This document shows, piece by piece, positions 24,697 to 35,197 of a stretch of 64,000 nucleotides of DNA (position 1 is its first letter; each line of letters starts with the position of its first letter). The stretch covers positions 558,001-622,000 of the forward strand of contig NZ_CP015106.1 in the NCBI RefSeq assembly GCF_002214565.1. The letters run 5' to 3'. Under the pieces are notes generated by a model, which saw nothing but the letters and a program-made list of their open reading frames with translations, was not told the DNA's origin and searched no databases. A program made the position numbers and the translations under genes. The DNA is from Thermococcus radiotolerans (GTDB lineage Archaea; Methanobacteriota_B; Thermococci; Thermococcales; Thermococcaceae).

Positions 24697-25800
24697 TTGA
24701 GATACGTTAAGCTCCCGAAGGAGAACACCTACGCGTTCCTTGAAAGGTTGAAGGAGTGGGGCAAACTCTACGCCCCGGTTAAGATATCCGAGAAGTTCTA
24801 CGACTTCAGGGAAATAGACGACGTCAGGAAGGTCGAGTTCAACTACAACAGGACCATAATGCCGCCGAAGAAGTTCTTCTTCCTGCCCAGGGAGAAGCTC
24901 TTTGAGTTCAACCTGGCGAAGGCCGAGTACAGGGAGGTCATAGAGGACGTCGAGCCGTTCATACTCTTCGGCCTTCACGCCTGTGACATCTTCGGCCTCA
25001 AGGTGCTCGACACAGTTTACCTCGACGAGCTCCCCGACAAGTACTACAGGGTCCGCAGGGAGAAGGGCATAATCATAGGCATCAGCTGCATGCCCGACGA
25101 GTACTGCTTCTGCAACCTGCGCGAGACGGATTTTGCCGACGACGGCTTTGACCTGTTCCTGCACGAGTTGCCCGACGGCTGGCTCGTCCGCGTCGGAACG
25201 CCTATCGGCCACCGCATAGTCGACAAGAACATCAAGCTCTTCGAGGAGGTCACCACTGAGGACATCTGCAACTTCAGAGAGTTTGAGAACAGGCGCTCCA
25301 GGTCGTTCAAGTACCACGAGGACTGGAGCAACCTCCGCTACCTCCTCGAGCTCGAGATGGAGCACCCGATGTGGGACGAGCAGGCCGACATCTGCCTCGC
25401 CTGCGGCAACTGCAACACCACCTGCCCGACGTGCCGTTGCTACGAGGTGCAGGACATAGTCAGCCTCGATGGCGAAACCGGCTATCGCGAGAGGCGCTGG
25501 GACTCCTGCCAGCTCAGGAGCCACGGCCTCGTTGCAGGGAACCACAACTTCAGACCGACCAAGAAGGACCGCTTCCGCAACAGGTACCTCTGTAAGAACT
25601 CCTACAACGAGAAGCTCGGCATAAGCTTCTGTGTCGGCTGCGGAAGGTGCACCTACTTCTGCCCGGCGGGCATAAGCTTCGTGAAGAACCTGCGCACGAT
25701 CATGGGACTTGAGGAGAAGACGTGCCCAGGGGAGATAAGTGAGGAGATCCCGAAGAGGGGATTCGCCTACGCTTCGGAGATAAGGGGTGAGGACATATGA
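24697..25800 (+). CDS. hydB: Sulfhydrogenase beta subunit
   Basis: 367 aa. The TTG at 24697 is chosen because GGAGGTG lies 6 bp before it and the product then starts like P. furiosus HydB ([11 protein letters not shown]). Two ferredoxin-type motifs bind [4Fe-4S] clusters: [14 protein letters not shown] from residue 233 and [14 protein letters not shown] from residue 312. HydB passes electrons between HydG and the hydrogenase dimer, and with HydG makes up the sulfur-reducing half. It is the first gene of hydBGDA and overlaps hydG by 4 bp. The complex is the cytosolic NADPH-linked group 3b [NiFe] hydrogenase. Confidence 0.95.
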   Translation: MRYVKLPKENTYAFLERLKEWGKLYAPVKISEKFYDFREIDDVRKVEFNYNRTIMPPKKFFFLPREKLFEFNLAKAEYREVIEDVEPFILFGLHACDIFGLKVLDTVYLDELPDKYYRVRREKGIIIGISCMPDEYCFCNLRETDFADDGFDLFLHELPDGWLVRVGTPIGHRIVDKNIKLFEEVTTEDICNFREFENRRSRSFKYHEDWSNLRYLLELEMEHPMWDEQADICLACGNCNTTCPTCRCYEVQDIVSLDGETGYRERRWDSCQLRSHGLVAGNHNFRPTKKDRFRNRYLCKNSYNEKLGISFCVGCGRCTYFCPAGISFVKNLRTIMGLEEKTCPGEISEEIPKRGFAYASEIRGEDI

Positions 25801-26681
25801 GCGAGGTAGTTCCCAAGGAGATTATGATGCCGGACGAGAACCCCTACGCGCTCCACAAGGTCAAGGTTCTCAAGGTCTATCAGCTCACCGAGAAGGAGAA
25901 GCTGTTCCTCTTCAGGTTCGAGGATCCGGAGCTGGCCGAGAAGTGGACCTTCAAGCCCGGCCAGTTCGTTCAGCTGACGATTCCGGGAGTTGGAGAGGTT
26001 CCAATAAGCATATGCTCCTCCGCGATGAGGAAGGGATTCTTCGAGCTCTGCATCAGGAAGGCCGGAAGGGTCACCACGGTCATACACAAGCTCCAGCCAG
26101 GTGACACCGTCCTCGTTCGCGGCCCCTACGGAAACGGATTCCCCGTTGACGAGTGGGAGGGCATGGACCTGCTCCTCATAGCTGCCGGTCTCGGAACCGC
26201 CCCGCTCAGGAGCGTCTTCCTCTACGCCATGGACAACCGCTGGAAGTACGGCAACATAACCTTCATCAACACGGCCCGCTACGGAAAGGACCTCCTGTTC
26301 TACAAGGAGCTCGAGGCCATGAAGGACCTCGCCGAGGCCGAGAACGTCAAGATAATCCAGAGCGTTACGCGCGACCCCGAGTGGCCGGGACTCCACGGGA
26401 GGCCCCAGAACTTCATCATCGAGGCCAACACCAACCCGAAGAACACTGCAGTTGCCATCTGCGGCCCGCCGAGGATGTACAAGGCCGTCTTCGAGTCCCT
26501 CATCAACTATGGCTACCGCCCGGAGAACATATTCGTCACGCTGGAGAGGAAGATGAAGTGCGGGATAGGAAAGTGCGGCCACTGCAACGTCGGAACGAGC
26601 ACGAGCTGGAAGTACATCTGTAAGGACGGCCCGGTCTTCACGTACTTTGACATAGTATCAACGCCTGGCTTACTGGACTGA
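25797..26681 (+). CDS. hydG: Sulfhydrogenase gamma subunit, FAD/NAD(P) reductase
   Basis: 294 aa. It resembles dihydroorotate dehydrogenase electron-transfer subunits: a ferredoxin-reductase FAD domain ([20 protein letters not shown]), an NAD(P) domain ([27 protein letters not shown]) and a C-terminal [2Fe-2S] motif [12 protein letters not shown] followed by CKDGPVF. It exchanges electrons between NAD(P)H and the iron-sulfur clusters of HydB. It overlaps hydB by 4 bp and is followed after 10 bp by hydD, so translation is coupled. Confidence 0.95.
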   Translation: MSEVVPKEIMMPDENPYALHKVKVLKVYQLTEKEKLFLFRFEDPELAEKWTFKPGQFVQLTIPGVGEVPISICSSAMRKGFFELCIRKAGRVTTVIHKLQPGDTVLVRGPYGNGFPVDEWEGMDLLLIAAGLGTAPLRSVFLYAMDNRWKYGNITFINTARYGKDLLFYKELEAMKDLAEAENVKIIQSVTRDPEWPGLHGRPQNFIIEANTNPKNTAVAICGPPRMYKAVFESLINYGYRPENIFVTLERKMKCGIGKCGHCNVGTSTSWKYICKDGPVFTYFDIVSTPGLLD

Positions 26682-26691
26682 GGTGGTGGAG

Positions 26692-27483
26692 ATGGAAGGG
26701 AAGGTCAGAATCGGATTTTACGCTCTCACCTCATGCTACGGCTGTCAGCTCCAGCTGGCCATGATGGACGAGATACTCCAGCTGCTCCCGCACGCGGAAA
26801 TCGTCTGCTGGTTCATGCTTGAGCGCGACAGCTACGAGGACGAGCCGGTGGACATAGCCTTCATCGAGGGAAGCGTCTCCACCGAGGAGGAGGTCGAGCT
26901 CGTCAAGAAGATACGCGAGAACGCGAAGATAGTGGTTGCCGTTGGCTCCTGTGCAGTCCACGGCGGCGTGCAGAGCTGGGAGAAGGACAAGAGCCTCGAG
27001 GAGCTCTGGAAGACCGTCTACGGCGATGGGAAGGTCAAGTTCGAGCCGAAGATGGCCGAGCCGGTAGAGAACTACATCAAGGTTGACTACCGCATCTACG
27101 GCTGCCCGCCGGAGAAGAAGGACTTCCTCTACGCCCTCGGTACCTTCCTCGTCGGCTCGTGGCCGGAGGACATAGACTACCCTGTCTGCGTCGAGTGCAG
27201 GCTGAAGGGACACCCGTGCATACTCATAGAGAAGGGTGAGCCGTGCCTTGGACCGATAACGAGGGCCGGCTGCGACGCGAGGTGCCCAGGATTCGGAGTG
27301 GCGTGCATCGGCTGCAGGGGAGCGATAGGCTACGATGTGGCGTGGTTCGACTCACTCGCCAGGACGTTCAAGGAGAAGGGAATCAGCAAGGAGGAGATAC
27401 TCCAGCGCATGAAGATGTTCAACGCCCACAACCCGAAGCTCGAAGAGATGGTTGAGAAGATATTCCAGGGGGTGGAAGAATGA
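26692..27483 (+). CDS. hydD: Sulfhydrogenase delta subunit, small hydrogenase subunit
   Basis: 263 aa from ATG 26692 behind GAGGTGGT; GTG codons at 26683 and 26686 are less likely. The [NiFe] small-subunit pattern is present: SCYGCQ (about residues 13-18), [18 protein letters not shown], then C-terminal cysteines in [26 protein letters not shown]. It carries the iron-sulfur relay next to the HydA active site. The gene overlaps hydA by 4 bp (ATGA). Confidence 0.95.
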   Translation: MEGKVRIGFYALTSCYGCQLQLAMMDEILQLLPHAEIVCWFMLERDSYEDEPVDIAFIEGSVSTEEEVELVKKIRENAKIVVAVGSCAVHGGVQSWEKDKSLEELWKTVYGDGKVKFEPKMAEPVENYIKVDYRIYGCPPEKKDFLYALGTFLVGSWPEDIDYPVCVECRLKGHPCILIEKGEPCLGPITRAGCDARCPGFGVACIGCRGAIGYDVAWFDSLARTFKEKGISKEEILQRMKMFNAHNPKLEEMVEKIFQGVEE

Positions 27484-28769
27484 AGAACCTCTACCTTCCC
27501 ATCACCGTTGATCACATAGCGCGCGTTGAGGGCAAGGGCGGCGTTGAGATAGTCGTCGGCGACGATGGCGTCAAGGAGGTCAGGCTCAACATCATAGAGG
27601 GCCCGAGGTTCTTCGAGGCCATAACGGTAGGCAAGAAGCTCGACGAGGCCCTGGCAGTCTACCCGAGGATATGCTCATTCTGTTCGGCCGCCCACAAGCT
27701 CACCGCGGTTGAAGCTGCTGAGAAGGCGATAGGCTTCACCCCGCGCGAGGAAATCCAGGCCCTCAGGGAGGTCCTCTACATCGGCGACATGATAGAGAGC
27801 CACGCACTCCACCTGTACCTCCTAGTTTTGCCGGACTACCTCGGCTACTCCAACCCGCTCAAGATGGTGAACGAGTACAAGAAGGAGATAGGCATAGCCC
27901 TCGACCTAAAGAACCTCGGAAGCTGGATGATGGACGAACTCGGAGCGAGGGCAATACACCAGGAGAACGTCGTCCTCGGAGGCTTCGGCAAGCTGCCCGA
28001 CAAGGCCACCCTCGAGACCATGAAGAAGCGCCTCAGCGAAGCACTTCCGAAGGCGGAGTACACCTTCGAGCTGTTCTCCAAGCTCGAGCAGTACGAGGAG
28101 GTCGAGGGGCCGATAATCCACGTGGCGGTAAAGCCGAGGGGAGATGTCTACGGCATCTACGGCGACTACATCAAGGTGAGCGACGGCTTCGAGTTCCCGG
28201 TCGAGGACTACAAGAAGCACATCGTCGAGAAGGTCGTCGAGCACAGCTTCGCCAAGCACAGCTTCTACAACGGCGAGAAGCCCTTCATGGTCGGTGCGCT
28301 TCCAAGGCTGGTCAACAACGCGGAGACACTCTACGGAAGGGCCAGAGAGCTCTACGAGAGCCACAAGGACCTGCTCAGGCCGACCAACCCCTTCGCGAAC
28401 AACCTCGCCCAGGCGCTTGAGCTGGTCTACTTCATCGAGCGCGGCATAGACCTCATAGACGAGGCCCTCGCCAAGTGGCCGATAGCGCCGAGGGACAGGG
28501 TTGAGGTGAAGGACGGCTTCGGCGTCAGCACCACCGAGGCCCCGCGCGGAATCGTCACCTACGCCCTCGAGGTCAAGGACGGAAGGGTTGCCTACGCGGA
28601 CATAATCACTCCGACGGCATACAACTTCGCCATGATGGAAGTCCACGTCAGGATGATGGCGGAGAAGCACTACAACGACGACCCGGAGAGGCTCAAGTAC
28701 CTCACCGAGATGGTCGTTCGCGCCTACGACCCGTGCATCTCCTGTTCGGTGCACGTGGCGAGGCTTTAG
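27480..28769 (+). CDS. hydA: Sulfhydrogenase alpha subunit, [NiFe] catalytic subunit
   Basis: 429 aa. The two CxxC pairs that hold the Ni-Fe site are RICSFC (Cys65, Cys68) and DPCISC (Cys419, Cys422). The protein ends CSVHVARL, so the maturation protease probably removes the last four residues after His425. It reduces protons or oxidises H2 with NADPH via HydB and HydG, and the family also reduces elemental sulfur or polysulfide. The text follows P. furiosus HydA closely. The maturation protease gene follows after 45 bp with its own TATA-like CTTTTTATTC. Confidence 0.96.
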   Translation: MKNLYLPITVDHIARVEGKGGVEIVVGDDGVKEVRLNIIEGPRFFEAITVGKKLDEALAVYPRICSFCSAAHKLTAVEAAEKAIGFTPREEIQALREVLYIGDMIESHALHLYLLVLPDYLGYSNPLKMVNEYKKEIGIALDLKNLGSWMMDELGARAIHQENVVLGGFGKLPDKATLETMKKRLSEALPKAEYTFELFSKLEQYEEVEGPIIHVAVKPRGDVYGIYGDYIKVSDGFEFPVEDYKKHIVEKVVEHSFAKHSFYNGEKPFMVGALPRLVNNAETLYGRARELYESHKDLLRPTNPFANNLAQALELVYFIERGIDLIDEALAKWPIAPRDRVEVKDGFGVSTTEAPRGIVTYALEVKDGRVAYADIITPTAYNFAMMEVHVRMMAEKHYNDDPERLKYLTEMVVRAYDPCISCSVHVARL

Positions 28770-28814
28770 ACAACTTTTTATTCTTCCGCCCTATTCTTTC
28801 CAGGAGGTCCACAA

Positions 28815-29264
28815 ATGAGGACATTGATTCTCGCACTCGGCAACGAACTGATGAAGGACGATGGAATCGGACTGAAGGCCGGCAGAATACTCGCGGAGAA
28901 GGGGTACAACGTCCTCGACGTTGGCACGGACATATTCATGCTCTCCGCCCACTACAAAGACGAGGAGCGGTTGATAATCATAGACGCCATCCTGAGTGAG
29001 AAGTTCCGGCCGGGCGAGATAATTCACCTGAGCGGCGAGGAGGTCTTTGAGAAGCTGAAGGCCGAGATAAGGAGCGCCCACTTCATGGGGGCGATAGACG
29101 GGCTCAAACTCCTGATGGCGATGGACGAACGCCTCGCCAAGGCGGATATACACTTCATCGGCGTCGTGGCCAAGGAGATAGACCTCGGGATGGAGCTCAC
29201 CGATGACGTTGAAAGGGCCCTGCCGAGGGTCGTCGAGCTGGTTGAGGAACTATGCAAAAAATGA
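28815..29264 (+). CDS. Hydrogenase maturation protease
   Basis: 149 aa of the HycI/HoxM/FrhD peptidase family. The text LALGNELMKDDGIGLKAGRIL holds the first nickel-sensing acidic residue, DVGTDIF the second and IIIDAI the third element. It would cleave the C-terminal tail of HydA once nickel is inserted. Its place straight after hydA supports that substrate. AGGAGGT precedes the ATG by 6 bp. No other hyp genes are in the window. Confidence 0.9.
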   Translation: MRTLILALGNELMKDDGIGLKAGRILAEKGYNVLDVGTDIFMLSAHYKDEERLIIIDAILSEKFRPGEIIHLSGEEVFEKLKAEIRSAHFMGAIDGLKLLMAMDERLAKADIHFIGVVAKEIDLGMELTDDVERALPRVVELVEELCKK

Positions 29265-29285
29265 ATTGAAGAATTGAATAAAAAA

Positions 29286-29579
29286 TCAGCCGAGGAGCAT
29301 CTCAAGCTCCTTTCTCATTATGCCCCTGTTCATGAGCAGGTGAAGGATTATGAGGAACATCATGATGATGCCGTAGCGGGCGCGGAGCTTGAGGAAGTCG
29401 AGCTGAGTCATCCCCAGAAAACTGCCGTTTTTGCTGGCGATCACCGTTCCAACCGTTATGAATATCACGCCCAGGAACATCACGAACAGTAGCATTGAGA
29501 AAGCGGCCTTTACCTTAAGTCTCTTCCTCATTTTGGGATTCTTTTTAGCCTCTTCGAAGGCCTTTGCCATCGGATCCAT
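29286..29579 (-). CDS. Hypothetical membrane protein, 97 aa, two TM
   Basis: The N-terminal 25 residues are strongly basic (EEAKKNPKMRKRLKVK). Two hydrophobic helices follow, FSMLLFVMFLGVIFITVGTV and GIIMMFLIILHLLMN. I recognise no family. It converges with the hydrogenase protease gene. A TATA-like sequence TTATAACAC lies in the 111 bp gap upstream, which otherwise holds only a T-rich run that could end the suf transcript. Confidence 0.72.
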   Translation of the reverse strand: MDPMAKAFEEAKKNPKMRKRLKVKAAFSMLLFVMFLGVIFITVGTVIASKNGSFLGMTQLDFLKLRARYGIIMMFLIILHLLMNRGIMRKELEMLLG

Positions 29580-29690
29580 GCTATCACCTTAAAATGAGAG
29601 GACGGAGTGGTTATAACACTTCGTTAGGAGTCTCCGACGAAAAATCGGGAAAAATTAGGGGCACGATATAACAAAAGAAAGATTTTTCAA

Positions 29691-31028
29691 TCACATGCCC
29701 CCACTCACGGCGAGCTCGATTATCTTCCTTATCTCCACGAGGAACTCCATCGGTATGTCCTTGAGCATCGGCTCGAGGAAGCCCTTGACGATTAGCTGGG
29801 TCGCCTTCTCCTCGCTCAGACCGCGTGACATCAGGTAGAACAGCTCCTCCTCGCGTATCTTGCCTATCGCAGCCTCGTGGCTGAGCTCGGCGTCGTCAAC
29901 CTTGCTGACGAGTCCGGGGTAGGTCTCCATCGTGGCCCTATCGCTCATCAACAGTGCGTCGCAGCTTATGTGTCCCTTGGCCCTCGGCGCCTCCGCCCGT
30001 ATGATGCCCCTGGTTATCACAGTGCTGTCGTCCATTATGACCGACTTGCTGGCGTTTATTCCAGCGGCACCCCTGCCCTGGAGGTACATCTCGCCGCCAA
30101 GGTCAACGTACCAGTCCTTCTGACCGAGGATTATGCCGTTCAGCTCAACGTAGCCGTTCTTGTCCACCCAGTACTTGGGGTTGGTTATGTTGCTCCTTCC
30201 GGTTCCGAGGCCAACGGTGGTGTTGATGAAGCGGGCCCCCTTACCGATTCTCGCCCGGGTCATCGGCCTCGTGTGAACGTACTCCGGCCAGTTCTGGAGA
30301 ACCGTCAGCTGGGCCTTGGCCCCGTCGCGGATGTACGCCTCGGTCATGTCGAGGTGCAGGGAATGCTTGACGAGCACCGGGGCGGTGCATCCCTCTATGA
30401 GGTGGAACTCGCTGTTCGGCTCGGCTATTATGATTATGTGCGGCGCCTGAGCCAGTGCGCTCTCCTGGATGAGGAAGAACAGATGAAGCGGGAACGGGAC
30501 CTTTAGCCCTTCCTTGACGTAGAGGAAGATTCCGCCGTTCCACACCGCCGTGTGATAAGCTGTAAGCTTGCTCTCGTCAGTCCGGAACATCTGGAGGAAG
30601 TGTTGTTTAACGACATCGGGGTATCTCTTGACTGCCTCTTCCATCGGCAGAACGATGAGCCCCTTCTTTTCCCACTCCTTGAGGAACTCGTTGTAGATTA
30701 CCCCGGTATCGGTCTGAACCGCCAGGCCGGCTATGTACTTCTGCTCGACCTCACTAATGCCGAGTCTGTCGAGAAGGGCCTTCATCTCCGGGGGCAGGTC
30801 GTCGAGGCTCTCGATGTTCTCGGGAACGCCGGCTATCTCGGGCTTGGCTATGAACCTCAGGAGTTCGTCCTCGCTGATTATAGGATCCCTGTGAGGGGCC
30901 CTCTCGAAGGCCTCCAGAGCTTTGTACCTTATCCTCGTCATCCACTCTGGCTCTTTGTTCCTCCTGGCGAGGTTCTCTATCTCCGCCGCTATTATCTCCT
31001 TGGCCTCCTGAACGGTTATCTCACTCAT
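29691..31028 (-). CDS. sufB: Fe-S cluster scaffold SufB (SufBD family)
   Basis: 445 aa from MSEITVQEAKEIIAAE; codons upstream to 31103 overlap sufC in another frame and are not used. The beta-helix core with VDLGGEMYLQGRGAAGINASKS, CDALLMSDRATMETYPGL and the C-terminal SHEAAIGKIREEELFYLMSRGLSEEKA are typical of SufB/SufD. With SufC it assembles [Fe-S] clusters, needed for the hydrogenase and radical SAM proteins nearby. The ATG overlaps the sufC stop by 8 bp, so translation is coupled. No second sufD or sufS is adjacent, the usual minimal archaeal SufBC arrangement. Confidence 0.93.
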   Translation of the reverse strand: MSEITVQEAKEIIAAEIENLARRNKEPEWMTRIRYKALEAFERAPHRDPIISEDELLRFIAKPEIAGVPENIESLDDLPPEMKALLDRLGISEVEQKYIAGLAVQTDTGVIYNEFLKEWEKKGLIVLPMEEAVKRYPDVVKQHFLQMFRTDESKLTAYHTAVWNGGIFLYVKEGLKVPFPLHLFFLIQESALAQAPHIIIIAEPNSEFHLIEGCTAPVLVKHSLHLDMTEAYIRDGAKAQLTVLQNWPEYVHTRPMTRARIGKGARFINTTVGLGTGRSNITNPKYWVDKNGYVELNGIILGQKDWYVDLGGEMYLQGRGAAGINASKSVIMDDSTVITRGIIRAEAPRAKGHISCDALLMSDRATMETYPGLVSKVDDAELSHEAAIGKIREEELFYLMSRGLSEEKATQLIVKGFLEPMLKDIPMEFLVEIRKIIELAVSGGM

Positions 31029-31767
31029 TGCAGCCACACTCCTCGAATATCTTCTGGAAGCCCTTCTCCTCAATTTCCTTAACGAACTCGCCGCCCCTCT
31101 CAAGCACTATCCTTCCCTCGCGCATGACGTGAACCCTGAACCTGCTGGGATCGAGGTGCCCGAGTATCCTGCCGTAGTGGGTTATCAGGAGAACGGCCGT
31201 TCCCTTCTCATGGAGTTCCTCTATCTTCCTGCTGATGACGCTGAGAGAGTCAACGTCAACGCCGCTGTCCGGCTCGTCCAGGATGAGGAGCTTAGGCTCA
31301 AGCAGGAGAGCCTGGAGGATTTCAAACCTCTTTCTCTCGCCCCCGGAGAAGCCGACGTTGACGTACCTCATCAGATCCTCCTCTTTGAACCAGAGCTCCT
31401 TGGCCGTCTCAACTATGCGGTCGTAGGCCTCCACCATGTCCATGCCCTTGACCTCCGCCAGAACCTGCTGAAGGAACTCCATTATCCTGACTCCCTCGAC
31501 CTCTTCTGGGTGCTGGAACGCCAGCATTATGCCGCGCTTGACGCGCTCGTCCGGCGGGAGCTCGGTTATGTCCTCGCCGTTGAATGTTATTCTTCCCTTT
31601 TTGATTTCATACCTCGGGTGGCCCGCGATGGTCAGGGCCAGGGTGGACTTCCCGGAACCGTTCGGCCCCATTATGACGTGAAACTCGCCAGTGCCCACCG
31701 AGAGGTCCACGCCCCGGAGAATCTCCCTATCCCCAACAGTGACAATGAGGTTCTCAACATTGAGCAC
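31021..31767 (-). CDS. sufC: Fe-S assembly ATPase SufC
   Basis: 248 aa from GTG 31767, chosen because GGAGGTGA lies 5 bp upstream; the frame continues to 31812 without such a site. Walker A GPNGSGKST, the SufC-type signature FSGGERKRFEILQAL, Walker B LLILDEPDSGVD and the H-loop ITHYGR are present. It is the soluble ABC-type ATPase that drives SufB. A TATA-like GCTTAAAAAAC at about 31800-31811 provides a promoter for the sufCB unit. Confidence 0.95.
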   Translation of the reverse strand: MLNVENLIVTVGDREILRGVDLSVGTGEFHVIMGPNGSGKSTLALTIAGHPRYEIKKGRITFNGEDITELPPDERVKRGIMLAFQHPEEVEGVRIMEFLQQVLAEVKGMDMVEAYDRIVETAKELWFKEEDLMRYVNVGFSGGERKRFEILQALLLEPKLLILDEPDSGVDVDSLSVISRKIEELHEKGTAVLLITHYGRILGHLDPSRFRVHVMREGRIVLERGGEFVKEIEEKGFQKIFEECGCNE

Positions 31768-31871
31768 TCGCTTCACCTCCAGCCTTACCTCGACTGTCCG
31801 TTTTTTAAGCATTTCTGGACAAAGGTGTAGAAGACTATGAAGCAGATGTTCCCGGGAAAAGTTAAAAAAGC

Positions 31872-33779
31872 TCAGAGAGAAAGCGGGAGAGCCTCCCTTA
31901 TGCGCCTGAGAAGCTCCCTCTTCTTCTCGCTCTCCTCGAGGGCTATCTCGAGCACCTCGTCTATGGTCTCAACCGGGAATATCTGCACCTTTTCCGCCTT
32001 GTCCTTGCTGAGGAACACATCCTTCTCGTTGCTCTTGGGGATTATCACCGTCGTTATGCCCGCCTCTATGGCGGCCTCTATCTTCGGCGTCGCACCGCCT
32101 ATCGGGAGCACCTCACCGCGAACGCTGAGCGAACCGGTCATCGCCACGTCCTGCCGTATGGGTATCTCCTCGAGGGCGGAAATGACGGCGGTGGCAACGC
32201 TTATGCTCGCCGAATCGCCCTCCACGCCCTCGTAGGTCTGGAGGAACTGGACGTGGATGTCGTATCTGCTTATGTCCTCACCCTTATAGCGCTTGATTAT
32301 CGCCGAGACGTTCTGCACGGCTTCCTTGGCTATCTCGCCGAGCTTTCCGGTGACTATAATCTTGCCCTCCTCCTTGCTCGCTGCCGGGGCAACGACGGCC
32401 TCAATCGGGAGCACTATACCGCTCTGCTCGCCTATCACTGCAAGGCCATTGACCCTTCCAATCTCGCTCCCTTCGGTCTTGATGACCTGATACTCCTTCT
32501 TGCGCTCGATGTACCAGTCCGCGAGCTGCTTCTCGAGCGGCTTCGCCATCCTGACGGCCTCAAGAACGTCCTCACGGTCAACGTACTTCTTGCCCTTCTT
32601 GACCGCTATGTCCCCAGCGGCCCTCACGATACCGCCGAGGTCGCGCAGGCGTAGGGTCAGGTGCCCCTTCCTGCCGGCGCGCTTCTGTGCCTCCCTGACT
32701 ATCTCCTCAACGGCGTCGCGCGTGAAGTGGGGTATCTTGCCGTCGCGTATGACCTCTTGGGCAACGAACTGGATGAGCTTGCGCCTGTTCTCTATGGTGT
32801 CCGGCATCGTGGTGCGCATGTAGACCTCGTAACCGTAGCCCCTGATACGGGAGCGCAGAGCCGGATGCATCTTGTCAACGGTGTCGAGGTTTCCGGCCGC
32901 GACGAGGACGAAGTCACACGGGACCGGCTCGGTCCTGACCATGGCACCGCTCGACATCTCGCTCTGGCCGGTTATCGGGAACTTCTTCTCCTGCATCGCC
33001 GTGAGGAGGTTCTGCTGCATCTTGAGGCTCAGCGTCGCCACCTCATCTATGAACAGGACGCCCCTGTGGGCGCGGTGTATCATTCCCGGCTCAACGCGCT
33101 CGTGGGCGGGCGTTCCCAGACCGCCGCTCTGGAACGGGTCGTGGCGCACGTCACCGAGGAGCGCTCCGGCGTGGGCACCGGTCGCGTCTATGAACGGTGC
33201 CTTGTTCCTTCCGCAGTTGTCAACGAGTAGCTTGGGAACGAGGACTGAGCCCTTGAGGCGCATGTTCGAGAGCGCCATTATCGTGAGTATTACAACGAAG
33301 AGGCCCATGAGGAGCGTGGTCGCGCTGAAGTCTATAAACAGGGCGAGCATGACCGTGAACATGACGAACAGAAGGATGTAGGATTTTATACTCTCCTGCC
33401 CCTTGGCCTTCTCGCGGTACTTCTCGACTATCCGCCGCCCCTGGCAGGCGGGGACGGTCTTTATCTTGGGCATGTTCTCGTCTTCAGGGTTTGGAAAGAC
33501 GAGTATGTCCTCCAGGTTCTCCGTGGGCAACAGCTCCGCCATCGCCTGACCGAGCATTGACTTGCCGGTACCCGGCTCACCTATGAGAAGAACGTGCCTT
33601 TTTTGGTTCGCCGCGGTTCTGATGACTTCAACCGCGTGCTCCTGTCCTATGACCTGGTCAATGAGCTTCTCGGGAACCTTGACCTCCTCGGTCGTGCTGA
33701 ACTCCATGCCTAGCTCAAGCCTCTCTCCATATTCCCTGGGGGCCAGGGCTTCCCTATTGACCTTCTCGTCTTCCCCCAT
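31872..33779 (-). CDS. lon: Membrane-bound ATP-dependent protease LonB
   Basis: 635 aa from ATG 33779 behind GAGGGA; a GTG at 33797 is also in frame. An AAA+ domain has Walker A GEPGTGKS (67-74) and Walker B VLFIDE. Between the two an insertion carries two membrane helices ([36 protein letters not shown]), the archaeal LonB hallmark. The protease domain has the catalytic Ser in EGDSAS and Lys in [14 protein letters not shown]. It is the main membrane-bound quality-control protease of archaea lacking FtsH. The Walker A region is uninterrupted: no intein, unlike some Pyrococcus lon genes. Confidence 0.96.
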   Translation of the reverse strand: MGEDEKVNREALAPREYGERLELGMEFSTTEEVKVPEKLIDQVIGQEHAVEVIRTAANQKRHVLLIGEPGTGKSMLGQAMAELLPTENLEDILVFPNPEDENMPKIKTVPACQGRRIVEKYREKAKGQESIKSYILLFVMFTVMLALFIDFSATTLLMGLFVVILTIMALSNMRLKGSVLVPKLLVDNCGRNKAPFIDATGAHAGALLGDVRHDPFQSGGLGTPAHERVEPGMIHRAHRGVLFIDEVATLSLKMQQNLLTAMQEKKFPITGQSEMSSGAMVRTEPVPCDFVLVAAGNLDTVDKMHPALRSRIRGYGYEVYMRTTMPDTIENRRKLIQFVAQEVIRDGKIPHFTRDAVEEIVREAQKRAGRKGHLTLRLRDLGGIVRAAGDIAVKKGKKYVDREDVLEAVRMAKPLEKQLADWYIERKKEYQVIKTEGSEIGRVNGLAVIGEQSGIVLPIEAVVAPAASKEEGKIIVTGKLGEIAKEAVQNVSAIIKRYKGEDISRYDIHVQFLQTYEGVEGDSASISVATAVISALEEIPIRQDVAMTGSLSVRGEVLPIGGATPKIEAAIEAGITTVIIPKSNEKDVFLSKDKAEKVQIFPVETIDEVLEIALEESEKKRELLRRIREALPLSL

Positions 33780-33896
33780 TTTGCTTCCCTCTTCCACTCT
33801 CTCAAATTGGAATGCTCGGGGCGATTTATAACTTTTTTGAGAAGGTCAAGAAAAAGCTAAAATAGGCCTTGCCATCCATAACCCTTGGTGGAAGCG

Positions 33897-34700
33897 ATGA
33901 AGGTTGAGGATCAGATTGTGTTCACGGCGCATCATGGGAGCTGGAAGGTGGCCGACAGGCTGATCGACATGGAAGACGAGAAGGTGGCCCACTTCTTGGC
34001 CAGCATCTCCAACACGGTCAACGCCAAGATACCCGAGTACCTGACGGAGGTCATGAACGTCGCGGGGATAATGAGCCTCGCGGAGGAAATCGGAAAGAAG
34101 GATTTGAGCGATGCCATTGTCGCCCTCAAGTCGCCCGGAACGGCAAGGAAGCTCGGTGCCCTAGTCTTCGAGGAGGACAAAAAGCTCAGGAAGCACCTCG
34201 TTGACGTGGCCAAGGCCATCCTCGTGAGGGAAGTGCTCTCGAAGAAGGTCCCCGTGGAGTATCCGGAAGAGCCCCTGAGAGAGGTCAGGATAGTCTTTCC
34301 GTACAACGAGGACCACGTGAACTTCACGGCATTCCATCTCAGCGCGGAGCACGGCAAGTGGAGGGCCGTTAGAAGGCTCATAATCGATGACAAAACGCCG
34401 ATGGCAGACGTCGCGCGGCTTTTGGCGAGCATAAACGAGAGCATCACGCTCAAGCTCCCGGTCTATGCGGGCATCGACCTCAAAGGCATAGACGCCTGGT
34501 TCGGCGAGTTCAAGAAGGTTAAGAAGGCCGAAATCCCGGCCGTTGTGGAGAAGTACAAGCACTTCCCTGCCGAGAACTATGCCCCCGGCCCGTTCCAGGA
34601 GCATGCAAAAGTTTACGCCCTGAGGAAGGCCCTTGAGAAGATAGGCCTCTCCCTGGACGTCCCGGCCAAGAGCCTTGAGAAGTACCTGGAGAAGAAATGA
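33897..34700 (+). CDS. DUF2666-like protein with two repeats
   Basis: 267 aa from ATG 33897, behind GGTGGAAGCG. The protein has two related halves. IVFTAHHGSWKVADRLIDM and VAHFLASISNTVNAKIPEYL in the first are echoed by HLSAEHGKWRAVRRLIIDD and VARLLASINESITLKLPVYA in the second. This layout matches my memory of DUF2666, an archaeal family of unknown function. No signal peptide or membrane segment is present. A C/D guide RNA starts a few bases after its stop, perhaps processed from the same transcript. Confidence 0.75.
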   Translation: MKVEDQIVFTAHHGSWKVADRLIDMEDEKVAHFLASISNTVNAKIPEYLTEVMNVAGIMSLAEEIGKKDLSDAIVALKSPGTARKLGALVFEEDKKLRKHLVDVAKAILVREVLSKKVPVEYPEEPLREVRIVFPYNEDHVNFTAFHLSAEHGKWRAVRRLIIDDKTPMADVARLLASINESITLKLPVYAGIDLKGIDAWFGEFKKVKKAEIPAVVEKYKHFPAENYAPGPFQEHAKVYALRKALEKIGLSLDVPAKSLEKYLEKK

Positions 34701-34702
34701 AC

Positions 34703-34766
34703 CGCCGTGATGAGGCCGAGGACACCCGAGGGGAACCGATGAGGAGTCTTCGCTTCGCTGATTTCC
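34703..34766 (+). ncRNA. C/D box guide RNA
   Basis: Box C GTGATGA (34707-34713), guide GGCCGAGGACAC, box D' CCGA (34726-34729), box C' GATGAGGA (34738-34745), guide GTCTTCGCTTCG, box D CTGA (34758-34761). Both guides are exactly 12 nt. It fills the gap between two genes on the same strand and could be cut from their transcript. Its expected role is to guide 2'-O-methylation of rRNA or tRNA. Targets were not searched. Confidence 0.85.
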
Positions 34767-34787
34767 ATTCCCTCTGGAGGTGAAAGC

Positions 34788-35171
34788 ATGAGGAAGGAGA
34801 CGGTTCTCACCGAAAGGGCCCCGAAGCCGATAGGGCCGTACAGCCAGGGAATAATCGCGGAAGGAAGGTTCCTCTTCGTCTCGGGGCAGATACCAATAAA
34901 CCCCGAAACCGGGGAACTCGTTACCGGCGACATCGAGAAGCAGGCGGAACAGGCGCTCAAAAACCTCCTGGCGGTCGTCGAGGCCGCTGGTGGAAGGGCC
35001 GAGAACGTGGTGAAGGTGACGGTGTACATCAGGGACATGGGCAACTACGCCAGATTCAACGAGGTCTACAACCACTACTTCTCCGAATCCAAGCCCGCCA
35101 GGGCAGTCGTTGAAGTTTCAAACCTTCCAAAAGGCGTTGACGTGGAGATAGAAGCCATAGCGGTCCTTTGA
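34788..35171 (+). CDS. ridA: RidA family enamine/imine deaminase
   Basis: 127 aa, the usual length. The family motifs [42 protein letters not shown] and [21 protein letters not shown] are all present, and the arginine that binds the substrate carboxylate is the R of RAVVEV. RidA hydrolyses reactive enamines released by PLP enzymes such as threonine dehydratase, yielding ketoacids. GGAGGTGAAAGC precedes the ATG. The JAMM gene follows 17 bp later. Confidence 0.94.
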   Translation: MRKETVLTERAPKPIGPYSQGIIAEGRFLFVSGQIPINPETGELVTGDIEKQAEQALKNLLAVVEAAGGRAENVVKVTVYIRDMGNYARFNEVYNHYFSESKPARAVVEVSNLPKGVDVEIEAIAVL

Positions 35172-35197
35172 ATTTTTAACATTTTTCGGTGAGCGAA

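Noticed and set aside
31872-33779. Intein in the lon gene
   Set aside because: Some Pyrococcus lon genes carry one, but here the Walker A region and the whole 635-aa protein are continuous.
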